Positions 1 to 6,332 of a DNA stretch of 10,061 bases are shown in pieces. The DNA lies in NCBI GenBank assembly GCA_012032065.1, contig JAAURV010000086.1, positions 1 to 10,061 on the forward strand, read 5' to 3'. Position 1 is the first letter of the stretch; every line of letters starts with the position of its first letter. The position numbers and the translations under genes were made by a program. Under the pieces are notes generated by a model. That model saw only the letters and a list, made by a program, of their open reading frames with translations, was not told where the DNA came from and did not search any database. This stretch comes from Hyphomicrobiales bacterium (GTDB lineage Bacteria > Pseudomonadota > Alphaproteobacteria > Rhizobiales > Aestuariivirgaceae).

Positions 1-1026
1 TCCCCGGGAAAGCATTGGCGATCGACACGAGACGGCCGTTCACCTCCGGGCTCATTAGATACTCGACGAGCTTCCAGGCTTCCGTCTTGTGCTGGCTGGC
101 GTTGCTGATGCCAATGCCCCAAGAGGCATAGGGAAGGCCGCGCTTGCCGTCATAACCATCGACCGCCGGAAGAGCGGAGATGCCGAATTTGAGGTTAGGA
201 TTGCGCTCGCGGATCAGGTTGATGTGAGCGAGAGAGTCGACCATCATGCCGACGCGGCCATTGACGAACTCCTCGACCTTGTCCTGCTCCTTCTTGGCGA
301 AAACGCCGGTCGAGATGACGCCGCGTCCTGCAGCGACTTGATGTAGTCAAGCGTGCCGATGACGGCCTCGTTCTCGAGATCGGGCTTGCCATCCTTCAGC
401 ATCGACGCGCCGGACGCCCAGACCCACGACATCACGTCGTTCTGGATGCCGTTTGGTGTTTGCATCGAAAGCGGCAGCACCCAACCGTACTGGTTCTTGT
501 CGGCTTTCGTCATCTTCTTCGCCGCTTCGGCGAATTCGCTGCGGTTGGCAGGCATCTTGTCGACGCCGGCTTCCTTGGCCAAGTCGAGATTGACGAAGAC
601 CGGATAGACGAACGACGCCAGCGGGAACATCATGCTGTTGCCGTCGACCTTGACGATGTCGGCGATCTGGGAGCGATCGTATTTCGCGCCGTCCATCAGA
701 CTGTCCATCTCGGCGATGGCGCCTTGCTTGGCCAGCCCGTTGACCCAGGCGCCGTCCAAACCGACGACGTCGCTGAGCGTGCCGGTCGCGGCACCCGCCA
801 CGATCTGGTCGTGCGTGGCAGAATAGGGTCCACTCACCAGTTTGACCTTGATGCCTGGGTTCGCGGTCTCGAAGTCATCAATGATTGCGCGGAGCGACCC
901 TGCGGGCATTTCCGGCTCCCACCATTGGATGAACTCAATCGTGGTGTCGGCGAGGGTGACCGTGGCGCTCAGCGCCCAAAGCGCGCCGGCCGACACGATG
1001 GTGGTCAAAAACTTTGTTGGTTTCAT
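1..1026 (-). CDS. CUT1-type sugar ABC transporter substrate-binding protein (partial at left edge; frameshifted)
   Basis: This is a periplasmic solute-binding protein (family 1, MalE/UgpB-like), which captures a sugar or sugar derivative and delivers it to an inner-membrane ABC permease. The start is the ATG at 1026, with GGGAGG six bases upstream. Residues 1-26 form a signal peptide (basic MKPTK, hydrophobic core, TLA cleavage) and the mature part opens with TIEFIQWWEPE, typical of the family. The first frame runs to about residue 235 (SLQDA, position 322), then breaks. Restoring one G in the GGG run at about 319-324 gives GVISTGVFAKKEQDK and an open frame with typical family text (NGRVGMMVDS, GLPYASWGIGIS, WKLVEYLMSPEVNGRL) down to base 1. 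About 342 residues are visible; the family usually has 400-440, so the C-terminus and probably the permeases lie beyond the edge. The upstream neighbour on this strand is the isomerase, 132 bp away. The exact sugar is unknown. Confidence 0.85.
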
Positions 1027-1140
1027 GTTTGCCTCCCATGAGGGTGTGATCCGTCCCGCGGTCCCGCCGATGACCTGGCGTCAATACCGTCCCTTCCGGG
1101 TGCGTCTGTCAATCGATAATTGCGGCCATGACGGAGTTAA

Positions 1141-1173
1141 GGCGCCAACGCTTGGCAGCTATGCGTTGGCGCC
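1141..1173 (-). terminator. Stem-loop at the 3' end of the isomerase gene
   Basis: An 11-bp perfect inverted repeat (GGCGCCAACGC at 1141-1151, GCGTTGGCGCC at 1163-1173) encloses an 11-base loop. The isomerase stop codon (TAG, 1161-1159) falls in the loop. On the minus strand the stem is followed by TTAACTCC, not a proper T-run, so this is a weak terminator, attenuator or mRNA 3'-end stabiliser rather than a classical intrinsic terminator. It lies between the isomerase and the downstream binding-protein gene and could set their expression ratio. Confidence 0.4.
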
Positions 1174-1992
1174 TGCGATCGAAAATGCGCGCAAGGTTTC
1201 CAGATTCGCCCGCACCGCGGCCGCTGGATCGGATGCCGCAGTGTCGGATTCCTCCTCGACGACGATCCAGCCATTGAACCGTGGCGCCTGGCTCACCGCT
1301 GCAATCGCCGCCGTAATGTCGCAGAGGCCCTTGCCGAGCATGGCCCAGTTGCCCCTCGCATCCACATCCTTGAGATGAACGTAGCGGATGCGGTGGCGAT
1401 GAGCCGCCAAGGTATCGCCCAGCGACTGCCCGCCGCGCAGAATGTGGCCGGTGTCGGGCACCCAGCCCACCTGCGGGTCCAGCAAGGCGAAGATTTGATC
1501 GTAGTCGGCCCGGTCGAACAGAAGCGTATTGTGGTGCGACGAGGGATGAACGGCGACGGCAACCCCGGCCGCGCGCCCGATCTCGGTTGCGCGATTGTAG
1601 ACGTCGGCCGCCACGCCGAACTTGTCGTGGCGCGCGCCGGCCGACATGATGGTGGCCGATCCCATCGAAACCATCGCCCCTTGAAAATGCGCGGCGAAGC
1701 CGGCCCAGCGGCGGGCGGCTTCGAGATCGTCGTCAATCCGCGCGGGCTCGGTAAACCCGCTGCTCGAGCCGAACGCAAAGGACACCAGCGTCAGACCCGC
1801 ATCATTGAGCCGGCGGGCAAAATCCCCGGCGCGGCCAGCATACGAACCGATCATGGTGTCCGTGATCTCGATCCCCTCGTAGCCACCATCGGCAATGGCG
1901 CGAACCAAATCATCCGGTCCGCCTGTCCATTTGGCGCCCAGCATTTCCCAGGTGAACGTTTGGCAACCAAATTTCATCTCGGGCTTCTTCAT
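1159..1992 (-). CDS. Sugar phosphate isomerase/epimerase family protein (xylose isomerase-like TIM barrel)
   Basis: A 277-residue protein of the AP-endonuclease 2 / xylose isomerase-like TIM-barrel family (COG1082 type, relatives IolE and IolI), usual length 260-300. Family features in order: FGCQTFTW on the first strand (residues 8-15), GGYEGIEI (36-43), AVAVHPSSHHNT (145-156), GWVPDTGH (176-183), RYVHLKDV (203-210) and VVEEESD (244-250). By analogy with the family, metal ligands are probably Asp180 and/or His183, His206 and Glu246/247. Asp160 sits where relatives often have a metal-binding Glu, an inference from motif spacing only. I chose the ATG at 1992 because AGGA lies about eight bases upstream; an ATG at 1977 is possible. 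The frame stays open upstream to 2529, but that part is antisense to the oxidoreductase and is not used. It is divergent from the oxidoreductase and upstream of the binding protein, suggesting catabolism of the imported sugar. The substrate is unknown. Confidence 0.85.
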   Translation of the reverse strand: MKKPEMKFGCQTFTWEMLGAKWTGGPDDLVRAIADGGYEGIEITDTMIGSYAGRAGDFARRLNDAGLTLVSFAFGSSSGFTEPARIDDDLEAARRWAGFAAHFQGAMVSMGSATIMSAGARHDKFGVAADVYNRATEIGRAAGVAVAVHPSSHHNTLLFDRADYDQIFALLDPQVGWVPDTGHILRGGQSLGDTLAAHRHRIRYVHLKDVDARGNWAMLGKGLCDITAAIAAVSQAPRFNGWIVVEEESDTAASDPAAAVRANLETLRAFSIAGANA

Positions 1993-2030
1993 CCCGCCGT
2001 CCTGATATAAATGACACCGTGCGTCAAGCG

Positions 2031-2047
2031 CGGGAAACCCTTTCCCG
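2031..2047. promoter_or_regulatory. 17-bp palindrome between divergent genes (candidate operator)
   Basis: CGGGAAA-CCC-TTTCCCG is a perfect inverted repeat (7-bp arms, 3-bp centre) inside the 78-bp gap between the isomerase start (1992) and the oxidoreductase GTG start (2071). A perfect dyad between two divergent catabolic genes is the usual place for a repressor or activator site. A TATAAA box at 2006-2011 on the plus strand could be a -10 element, but I see no convincing -35 at 17 bp. The position also fits a short leader hairpin in the oxidoreductase mRNA. No regulator gene is present in the window. Confidence 0.35.
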
Positions 2048-2070
2048 AATTCACGGATCAGGTACGGCAA

Positions 2071-3211
2071 GTGACACAGACGAAACTGAGGATCGGCGTC
2101 GTCGGCTGCGGCAGCGTTTCCATGGCCTACTTGCGCAATGCCGCTCTCTTCCGCGAAGTTGAGATCACGGCTTGCGCCGATATCAGCGCGGATGCGGCGG
2201 GACGCCGCGCCGCGGAATTCGGTTTGCGCGCGATGGATGTCTCCTCTCTCATGGCCGATTCCGGCATCGATCTGGTCTTGAATCTGACGATTCCCGCGGC
2301 GCATTTCGATATCTCGATGCAGGCCCTTGAAGCGGGAAAACATGTCTTCACCGAAAAGCCGCTGGCCGTCACCGCCGAGGCCGGCCGGCGGCTCACCGCC
2401 ATTGGCCAAGGCGCGCGGCTTGGCATTGGGATCGGCGCCCGACACGTTTCTCGGCGCGGCCGCACGCCAGGCGCGGCGATTGATCGAAGCTGGCGCAATC
2501 GGCACGCCGGTGACCGGAACCGCCTTCATGATGGGGCGCGGAATGGAACACTGGCATCCCGATCCGAGCTTCTATTACCAGACCGGCGCCGGCCCGGTGA
2601 TGGACATGGGCCCCTACTACCTCACCATGCTGGTCAATCTCATCGGACCGGTGCGCCGCATTCAGGCTACCGCCACCAGTGGTCAATCAGAGCGGCTGAT
2701 CACGGCCGAGGGACCGAAGAAAGGGACGCGATTCAAGGTCGGTACGCCAACCAGCGTGCTGTCGCTGCTGGATTTCGCGTGCGGGGCCACGGTGACGTTC
2801 GGCGCATCCTGGGATGTCTACCGCCATTCCAATCATCCGATTGAAATTCATGGCACGAAAGGATCTCTGCGTTTGCCGGACCCCGATACGTTCGGCGGCT
2901 TGGTCGCCCGCTCCGACGCGGGAAAACCCTGGGATCAAATCGATACCTCCGCCTTGCCTTATGGTGCGGTGAACTGGCCTGTGAATGCGCCGGACCGGGC
3001 AAACTATCGGATGCTGGGGCTTGCCGATCTTGCGCGCTCAGTCATTGAACGGCGCGCACCAAGAGCGTCGGGCGATCTGGCGCTGCATGTGCTCGAGGTC
3101 ATGGAGGCAATCCTGCGGGCTGCCGAGAGCGGAACGGCGCAGGTTGTACCCGGCACGATTACGCAGCCAAATGAAATTGGCGAGGATGAAGCAAAAAGTC
3201 TGATGGCCTAG
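2071..3211 (+). CDS. Gfo/Idh/MocA family NAD(P)-dependent oxidoreductase (frameshifted)
   Basis: A sugar or inositol dehydrogenase-like enzyme that oxidises a hydroxyl of a sugar, polyol or derivative with NAD(P). From the GTG at 2071 the N-terminus is TQTKLRIGVVGCGSVS, the Rossmann dinucleotide fold with GxGxxx at residues 12-17. TEKPLAV at residues 94-100 holds the family's catalytic Lys96. The frame then changes at 2401: the first frame reads on to 2844 with unrelated sequence, while the frame opened one base later gives LAKARGLALGSAPDTFLGAA and a normal C-terminal domain (GPVMDMGPYY, IEIHGTKGSLRLPDPD, GLADLARSVIERR) to the TAG at 3211. Removing one base restores about 379 residues, the usual length for this subgroup. 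An in-frame ATG at 2011 is an alternative start, but it adds 20 residues unlike the family and sits 19 bp from the divergent start. The gene converges with the hydroxyacid dehydrogenase (32-bp gap). Substrate unknown. Confidence 0.85.
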
Positions 3212-3243
3212 GACCCGGCAATCGACAAGTTCGCCAACCGCCC

Positions 3244-4185
3244 TCAGTTCACCGGCGTCAGGAGCGGTTTGCCGGCATAGAAGGCGGCGAGATTGTCGAC
3301 GACCAATTGCATCATGGCATCGCGCGTCTCAACCGTGCCGCTGGCGTGGTGGGGATAAAGAACGGCATTCTCCATTTTCCCGAATGCGGGGTCCGGGTCG
3401 GGCTCGTTCAAGAATACATCGAGCCCGGCGGAGCCGAGTTTTCCCGACCGAAGCGCCGCGATCAACGCGGGTTCATCGACGACAGTCCCTCGCGAGACAT
3501 TGATGAAGGTTCCCTCCGGCCCCAGCGCCTCCAGCACCTCCTTGGAGATGAGGCCACGCGTTGCAGCGCCACCCGGCGTCACCGCGATCAGCACATCGGC
3601 CCAGCTCGCCAGCGAGACAAGATCGCCGAAGTACCGATTTTCAATGCCCGGCTTTTGGGAGCGGCCAAAATAGGCAATCTCCTGCTCCATCGCCGCGCAG
3701 CGCCGGGCGATGGCTTGCCCGATGCGGCCAAACCCAGCAATGCCGACGCGCGAACCGGCGGTGCGCCTGGTCAGCTCCATCATTCCCTCGCGGCCCCAGT
3801 CGCCGGAGCGGACATAGCGGTCGCCGATAATCAGGCGGCGGCGCGCCGCCAGCATCAGCATGACCGCCGTGTCGGCCACATCGTCGGTCAGCACATCCGG
3901 CGTATTGGTAAACTTGACAGCACGCTCGGTCAACGCATTGACATCGATCGTTTCATAGCCAACCGACGAACATGCGACGATCTTCACCGCCGGCAAACGG
4001 GCGATGAAGTCGCGGTGGAGAGGGAAGTGTCCGCTGGCCACCGCGCCCGTGCAGATCGGGGCGGCGGCTGCGAGAAGCGCATTCTTGTCCGCGGCGAGAT
4101 CGTAGCGGTGCAGTGTGTAGGTCTTCTCCAGAATCTCCATCTGCTTCGGCAGCAGGGGCTCAAGAATGATGACGTCCTGTTTCAT
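3244..4185 (-). CDS. D-isomer specific 2-hydroxyacid dehydrogenase (glyoxylate/hydroxypyruvate reductase-like)
   Basis: An intact 313-residue cytoplasmic enzyme that reversibly reduces a 2-keto acid to a D-2-hydroxy acid with NAD(P)H. The start at 4185 (MKQDVIILEP) has GGAGG four bases upstream; the frame is open further up but without family sequence. The substrate domain includes CSSVGYETIDV (residues 72-82), and NTPDVLTDDVADTAV (94-108) marks the domain crossover. The nucleotide-binding domain has GFGRIG (151-156). After the second strand the text is YFGRSQKP, where Arg175 rather than an acidic residue suggests NADPH preference, as in plant and bacterial glyoxylate/hydroxypyruvate reductases. 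The catalytic set is visible: Arg232 (NVSRGTVVDE), Glu261 (LNEPDP) and His280 (YPHHASGT). The gene lies tail-to-tail with the Gfo/Idh/MocA gene, so a shared catabolic pathway is plausible but not proven. The exact 2-keto acid cannot be read from sequence. Confidence 0.9.
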   Translation of the reverse strand: MKQDVIILEPLLPKQMEILEKTYTLHRYDLAADKNALLAAAAPICTGAVASGHFPLHRDFIARLPAVKIVACSSVGYETIDVNALTERAVKFTNTPDVLTDDVADTAVMLMLAARRRLIIGDRYVRSGDWGREGMMELTRRTAGSRVGIAGFGRIGQAIARRCAAMEQEIAYFGRSQKPGIENRYFGDLVSLASWADVLIAVTPGGAATRGLISKEVLEALGPEGTFINVSRGTVVDEPALIAALRSGKLGSAGLDVFLNEPDPDPAFGKMENAVLYPHHASGTVETRDAMMQLVVDNLAAFYAGKPLLTPVN

Positions 4186-4350
4186 GCAGCCTCCGTGACG
4201 CGGGCAGCGCGGCGTTTCGCCTGCGCATCGGGATCGGGATATGCCGCACCGGGCTCTGTTCGGCAATGCGTCCCACTTGCATGACGAATCGGTTCGGCGC
4301 CGGACCATGGCCCAGCGGGAATCGGCGCAATTTGGGGAAGACCAAACGTT

Positions 4351-5040
4351 TCAAGACGTATCGAGACCCCTCGCCTCCCAGGCCAGCCAGTGGCATTCGC
4401 GGAGAATCTCCTCGACTTCGTGGCGAGGTCTCTCGTGCACGCAAGGCGGCGGGCCGGGGCGGATGGGGTTGGTGTAGATCAGCCGCGTCTCGTAAATCTT
4501 CTCGCGCTTCGCTTTCCAGCGCAGCAGGCGCTGGGCCTCGCGGGGGAGATTGCCGAGAGCGTCTCTGATCGCCTGAAGCCGGCGCTGGAGGCGCGCGCCA
4601 TTGACTTTGCTGTCCTGGGGCGGCGCGGGCTTAACCGGCGCGATTGGCTGGATCAATGTATTGTAGGGATAGAAATGGATGCCCAACGTCTTCCGGTACT
4701 TCACCGGGGTGCGGCCTGGGACCATGGGCGGACGGACGTCCTCGAGCCGGAAGAGCGGTCGGCGGGCCTTGCCGGTTCCCTTGCTGACAATCTTCTTGCC
4801 CTTCGGCATCGGGCGGGAAACCCTGGGCTTCAGCACGACGCCCAGCGCGGCAACGACGATCAACCGGCGCACAGCGGCTTCGGCGGGGCGAAGAATGCGC
4901 AGAATGGCCCGGTGAAGGGCGCGCGGAATCCGCTCGCTGGCGCTGGTTTCCGCAAGCCCGAGCATGGCAAAGAGCGACATCACGATGCGCAAAAGCGCAT
5001 CGCGATTGCGCCCGATGGCTCCGGGCCAGTCCATGGTCAT
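4351..5040 (-). CDS. Conserved protein of unknown function (basic, alphaproteobacterial type)
   Basis: A roughly 229-residue basic protein (235 if started at the ATG at 5058). I do not know a function; I recall similar proteins of unknown function in rhizobial and related genomes, which I cannot check here. Visible parts: MDWPGAIGRNRDALLRIV, then a hydrophobic stretch (residues 16-30, LRIVMSLFAMLGLA), a second helix-like segment AEAAVRRLIVVAALGVVL (53-70), a Lys/Arg- and Pro-rich linker (PMPKGKKIVSKGTGK), and a C-terminal part with LLRWKAKREK, RPGPPP and RHEVEEILRECHWLAWEA. The two hydrophobic segments could be weak membrane anchors or amphipathic helices. Start choice is uncertain: ATGs at 5058, 5040 and 5034 all lack a clear Shine-Dalgarno sequence. 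A promoter-like sequence at 5067-5095 puts transcription near 5060, which favours 5040. The minus-strand reading was preferred over an overlapping plus-strand open frame because of the recognised protein text. Confidence 0.7.
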   Translation of the reverse strand: MTMDWPGAIGRNRDALLRIVMSLFAMLGLAETSASERIPRALHRAILRILRPAEAAVRRLIVVAALGVVLKPRVSRPMPKGKKIVSKGTGKARRPLFRLEDVRPPMVPGRTPVKYRKTLGIHFYPYNTLIQPIAPVKPAPPQDSKVNGARLQRRLQAIRDALGNLPREAQRLLRWKAKREKIYETRLIYTNPIRPGPPPCVHERPRHEVEEILRECHWLAWEARGLDTS

Positions 5041-5066
5041 TTGACGTGAAGAGAACATATGACGAA

Positions 5067-5095
5067 CGTAAACAGCGTCCGAAGCCTGTTGTCAA
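5067..5095 (-). promoter_or_regulatory. Sigma70-like promoter for the unknown-function gene
   Basis: On the minus strand, a perfect -35 TTGACA (5095-5090) is followed after exactly 17 bp by TTTACG (5072-5067) as a weaker -10. Transcription would start near 5060. That leaves about 20 nt before the ATG at 5040, or an almost leaderless message if the ATG at 5058 is used. The promoter lies between the gene and the palindromic element and is not interrupted by it. Confidence 0.45.
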
Positions 5096-5128
5096 GGACT
5101 ATTTTTTCCGCATTTCGAATTTCGCCGA

Positions 5129-5348
5129 TGGCTGGAACGCAAGGCAATCGCATATGGCTTGATGTTCACCCTTCCCCCATCGGGGGAAGGTGCCCCGAAG
5201 GGGCGGATGAGGGTCTTGAGGAATGCTGCAGCGCTCAAATTTCTCGCATCACCCACGCGGCAAGGCCCTCATCCGGCGCTTCGCGCCACCTTCCCCCGAT
5301 GGGGGAAGGGTGAGTTTCACGCCATATGCGATAGCCCTGGCTGGAACG
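5129..5348. repeat. 11-bp direct repeat flanking the palindromic element
   Basis: TGGCTGGAACG occurs at 5129-5139 and again at 5338-5348, immediately outside the palindromic element on both sides and in the same orientation. This is the arrangement expected of a target-site duplication after insertion, or of a longer repeat unit that includes a direct repeat. The right copy ends seven bases before the permease 2 stop codon region (5356-5358). Confidence 0.6.
5140..5337. repeat. RIME-like / MITE-like palindromic intergenic element
   Basis: Two 71-bp arms (5143-5213 and 5266-5336) are inverted repeats of each other with 62 of 71 positions matching by my hand alignment, around a 52-bp centre. 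Each arm begins with an outer ATCGCATATGGC, then CACCCTTCCCCCATCGGGGGAAGGTG (itself a dyad), a variable small hairpin (CCCCGAAGGGG on the left, GGCGCTTCGCGCC on the right) and GGATGAGGG. The CCCTCATCC...CACCTTCCCCC core resembles the rhizobial RIME-class intergenic elements from memory. There is no transposase. It lies 3' of the polyamine permease operon and upstream of the unknown-function gene promoter. Its RNA would fold into a very strong hairpin and may end permease transcripts. Confidence 0.8.
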
Positions 5349-5355
5349 GCCCGGC

Positions 5356-6328
5356 TTACGATCGAATGCCGCGCAGGCGCTCCGAGCGGCGGCGGAGGAG
5401 TTCGACCGTGGTCAGGAGGCCGATGGATATGATCACCAGGATGGTGGCCACCGACAGGATCGCCGGGCTGATCGCCTCGCGGATGCCATTCCACATCTGT
5501 CGCGGAATTGTCTGCTGGTCGTTGCTGGCGACGTAAAGCACGGCCACCACTTCGTCGAACGATGTCACGAAGGCGAAGAGCGCGCCCGAGATGATGCCCG
5601 GCAGGATGAGCGGCATGATGACCCTGAAAAACGTACGGGACGGAGAAGCGCCCAGCGAGGCCGAGGCGCGAATCAATGACTGATCAAAGCCGATCAATGT
5701 GGCCGTCACGGTAATGATGACGAAGGGAATGCCCAACATGGCGTGGGCGAGAATGACGCCGAGATAGCTGTTGGCGAGGCAACCCTTGTGCGACAGGAAG
5801 GGTGCGAACAGCGAGCCCAGAGCGCTGTCCACGGGCACACAGGCGGCCGAATAGGCGAAAAACATGCCCGTGGCGATGATGATGATCGGGACAATCATGG
5901 GCGAAATCAGAATGGCCATGATGATCCGCCTGTAGGGCATCTCTGGCCGTGACAGGCCAAGGGCTGCAATGGTGCCGAGCACCGTTGCGAGGATCGTGGC
6001 CCAGAAGCCCACCCCACAGCGAGCTCTTGGCTGCCCGCACCCAGGTCGCCTCGCGCCACACCTGCGACCACCAGCTCCCGTCCCTCACCGCGTCATCCGG
6101 AGCATTGAGGCCGAAGGTGAGCAGCAGGTCATACCAGCGCATGGAATAACCGGTGGGATCAAGCGCCAGCATTTTCTGGGTGAAGCTGAAATAGGGCTCC
6201 ACGTTGAAGGACAGCGGAATGACAATGAGGATGGGCGCAATCAGGAAGATGAACACCGCCACGCAAATGACCTTGTAGGTGTAATGCCAGATGCGTTCGA
6301 GGGAGGTTGCGTAAGCCGGAAGCGCCAT
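5356..6328 (-). CDS. Polyamine-type ABC transporter permease 2 (PotC-like; frameshifted)
   Basis: An inner-membrane permease subunit of the polyamine/COG1177 class, partner of the upstream permease. It starts at the ATG at 6328, four bases after the permease 1 stop (translational coupling likely). The first frame gives TM1 (about residues 16-40, VICVAVFIFLIAPILIVIPL) and a periplasmic segment ending AAKSSLW (residue 105). At 6012-6015 a GGGG run shifts the frame. With one G removed it reads KSSLWVGFWATILATVLG and continues through the remaining membrane segments. The EAA-type cytoplasmic loop is QSLIRASASLGASPSRTFFR followed by VIMPLILPGI. The frame ends at the TAA at 5356. The restored length is about 323 residues, a little longer than E. 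coli PotC because of the segment between TM1 and TM2. The second half alone is open from 6012. It is the last gene of the operon; the palindromic element follows. Confidence 0.85.
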
Positions 6329-6332
6329 GATG

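Noticed and set aside
460..1041. Plus-strand open frame of 193 codons opposite the CUT1 binding protein
   Set aside because: It is antisense to a clear family member with signal peptide and ribosome site; the product has no recognisable features.
1084..1118. TTGACA (minus strand, 1112-1107) next to a CAATCGATAATTG partial dyad upstream of the CUT1 binding protein, as promoter plus operator
   Set aside because: At 17-18 bp the -10 would be CGGTAT or GGTATT, a poor match, and the dyad is imperfect. An internal promoter is possible but not supported well enough to list.
1993..2529. Upstream extension of the isomerase frame to 456 residues
   Set aside because: The extra part is antisense to the oxidoreductase, has no family similarity I can see, and a good ribosome site sits before the ATG at 1992.
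4186..4308. Upstream extension of the hydroxyacid dehydrogenase frame to 354 residues
   Set aside because: The extension is Arg/Cys-rich and unlike the family, whereas GGAGG directly precedes the ATG at 4185. The 165-bp gap 4186-4350 otherwise shows no gene or clear signal.
4390..5049. Long plus-strand open frame (219 codons) opposite the unknown-function gene
   Set aside because: It is a GC-driven shadow: composition is biased (His, Arg, Gly, Ala) with no domain text, while the minus-strand product has recognisable conserved segments and a promoter.
5159..5536. Open frames crossing the palindromic element
   Set aside because: They translate the repeat itself and antisense permease sequence; the stops are absent only because of GC content and the inverted repeat.
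5684..6012. Programmed ribosomal frameshifting as the explanation for the broken permease and binding-protein frames
   Set aside because: The sites lack a consistent slippery heptamer plus downstream structure, the shifts go in both directions, and these families are not known to use recoding.
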